Below are positions 13,602 through 14,753 of a stretch of DNA of 14,753 bases, piece by piece (position 1 is the stretch's first letter; the number at the start of each line of letters is the position of its first letter). Source of the stretch: Candidatus Rifleibacteriota bacterium. GTDB lineage: Bacteria; Muiribacteriota; Ozemobacteria; Ozemobacterales; Ozemobacteraceae. Location of the stretch: NCBI GenBank assembly GCA_028691595.1, contig JAQUZA010000030.1, positions 1 through 14,753 of the forward strand, in the 5' to 3' direction. A program made the position numbers and the translations under genes. The notes beneath the pieces were generated by a model. The model did not search any database and was not told the DNA's origin. It saw only the letters and a program-made list of their open reading frames with translations.

Positions 13602-14753
13602 TTATCTGAGTTTTATTGCCAGTTCCGTTTCAAGTCTACTGACCATACGGCTTATCAGCGGTTGAATTTCTTCGTCGGTCAGCGTTTTTTTCTGGTCGCG
13701 AAAAGTCATTGCAAAGGCAAGAGATCTGCAGTCTTCAGGGATGCCTTTTCCCTGGTAAACGTCAAAGAGATAGCAGTCTTCAAGAAGGTTTTTGCCTTCG
13801 GTGGTAAGGATTTTTAGAATATCGCGATGGGGGACATTGACCGGAGACAGCAATGCCAGATCACGGCGAATCGCCGGCAATTCAGGAATAGGTTTCATTC
13901 TGCCCGCGTCTTCGATTGCGGCGGCAAATTTATCAAGGTCTATTTCTGCAATGAAGATGTTTTTGGGCATTTTTTTATTGTCGAGCAGGTTGGGGTGCAG
14001 CTGCCCGAATTCGCCTGATGGGGTTTTTCCAACCATCAGTTCCATCTGCATGGCAGGATGAAAGACACTGCAGCTCCCTGGGGCATACCTTATTTTTACT
14101 TTAAGCAGGTCGGCAATGTTCTGCATTAAACCTTTTACCGAGAAAAGGTCAAATGATTCACTGCTCTTTTTCCAGTTTTTCGGGTCTGAAGAGCCTGAGA
14201 ACCCGATACAAAGGCGAGAATGCTCTTCGCTGAGCCCGGCAGCGGCCGGGTGAAAAGCTTTGCCGATTTCAAACAGTTTCAGATTGAATTCATCGTTGAG
14301 AATATTTCTTTTGAGAGCGTCAAACATGCCCCATTTCAGGCTTGTCCGCATGGCACTCAAGTCTTCGGAAAGTGGATTTTGTAACATGAGCGGTTTCTTT
14401 TCACGGAAACATTCGTCGATGGAGTCGGGAATGAAACTGTAGGTCATGATCTGGTTGAAACCGCACGAAACAAGATGGTCCTGCAGCCGCTTTTCAAGTT
14501 TTTGAAGCGGAGTTGGCAACTGAAGCACTGAGGTAATGGCGGGCAAAGTTGTTGGAATATTGTTGTAGCCATACATTCTGGCAACTTCTTCGATAATATC
14601 GGCTTCGATTGTCAGGTCGTGCCGGTAAGGTGGAACACTTACCACCAGGTCTTCACCATCTCTTTTAGTGTCGAGCTTAAGCCTGAGCAGCAGAGTTTCA
14701 ATCTGCGCCGAACTTAGATTGATGCCGATTACCCGGTTGACCCGGCGAGTTCT
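13602..14753 (-). CDS. pheT: Phenylalanyl-tRNA synthetase beta subunit, C-terminal part
   Basis: The open frame runs off the right edge of the window, so only the last 383 residues are seen; the full protein is normally about 800. The GTG at 14645 is an internal valine codon, because the frame stays open and conserved for 36 codons before it. The visible part has the B5 domain (visible residues 1-72, ending in Glu-Glu-Val-Ala-Arg-Met-Tyr-Gly-Tyr-Asn-Asn-Ile-Pro at 55-67), the catalytic-like core (about 85-285, with Met-Arg-Thr-Ser-Leu at 135-139) and the C-terminal anticodon-recognising FDX-ACB domain (about 291-383, starting near Pro-Ala-Ile-Arg-Arg-Asp-Leu-Ala). With the alpha subunit it charges tRNA-Phe in the cytoplasm. 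The N-terminal part and pheS would lie outside the window. No frameshift or missing domain is seen in the visible part. Confidence 0.96.
   Translation of the reverse strand, partial: RTRRVNRVIGINLSSAQIETLLLRLKLDTKRDGEDLVVSVPPYRHDLTIEADIIEEVARMYGYNNIPTTLPAITSVLQLPTPLQKLEKRLQDHLVSCGFNQIMTYSFIPDSIDECFREKKPLMLQNPLSEDLSAMRTSLKWGMFDALKRNILNDEFNLKLFEIGKAFHPAAAGLSEEHSRLCIGFSGSSDPKNWKKSSESFDLFSVKGLMQNIADLLKVKIRYAPGSCSVFHPAMQMELMVGKTPSGEFGQLHPNLLDNKKMPKNIFIAEIDLDKFAAAIEDAGRMKPIPELPAIRRDLALLSPVNVPHRDILKILTTEGKNLLEDCYLFDVYQGKGIPEDCRSLAFAMTFRDQKKTLTDEEIQPLISRMVSRLETELAIKLR

Noticed and set aside
14643..14645. GTG as the start codon of the right-hand minus-strand gene
   Set aside because: The frame stays open to the window edge, and the 36 upstream codons encode conserved PheT B5-domain sequence, so it is an internal valine codon.

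Overview
The window carries ten protein-coding genes: nine complete and one (pheT) cut by the right edge. I see no rRNA, tRNA, CRISPR array, insertion sequence or phage gene. A pheT gene, Sec signal peptides, a NupC-type transporter and strong AGGAG/GGAGG ribosome-binding sites point to a bacterial chromosome. Base composition looks moderate. A secreted VIT/VWA protein, a two-transmembrane HAMP-SpoIIE phosphatase and a membrane-anchored peptidoglycan-binding-like domain suggest a Gram-negative cell plan. The combination is reminiscent of deep-branching environmental lineages such as Desulfobacterota or Riflebacteria, but that placement is a guess from gene content only.

Layout. 30-887 (-) encodes a polytopic membrane protein, possibly of the VTT/DedA-like type. 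Divergent from it, 1067-3004 (+) is a two-gene operon of a STAS anti-sigma-factor antagonist and a GAF-GAF-GGDEF diguanylate cyclase with an intact active site and I-site. Converging on it is a three-gene minus-strand operon (7604 down to 3190): a divergent YchF-type P-loop NTPase, an 883-residue membrane SpoIIE/PP2C phosphatase, and a class I SAM methyltransferase that overlaps the phosphatase gene by 4 nt. The two operons are separated by 185 nt holding a long nested inverted repeat (about 3034-3134). Next come a CNT nucleoside transporter gene (7717-9066, -) with a clear intrinsic terminator, and a secreted VIT-VWA protein gene (9212-11491, -), also with a clear terminator. Divergent from that is an unrecognised single-pass membrane protein with a C-terminal peptidoglycan-binding-like domain (11649-13262, +). 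Its stop codon directly abuts that of a small three-helix membrane protein gene (13263-13589, -), which lies 12 nt downstream of pheT (13602 to beyond 14753, -).

How they may work together. The most coherent theme is signal transduction at 1067-6497. An STAS antagonist (substrate type), a SpoIIE phosphatase (the enzyme class that dephosphorylates such antagonists) and a diguanylate cyclase lie side by side in two convergent operons. These ingredients match the HptB-HsbR-HsbA-HsbD logic known in Pseudomonas, where partner switching is linked to c-di-GMP. No anti-sigma kinase or sigma factor is present in the window, so the circuit is incomplete here and the link is inference. The second possible unit is the pair of divergently transcribed envelope proteins sharing the 11492-11648 control region. 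The rest (nucleoside uptake, PheRS) is housekeeping.
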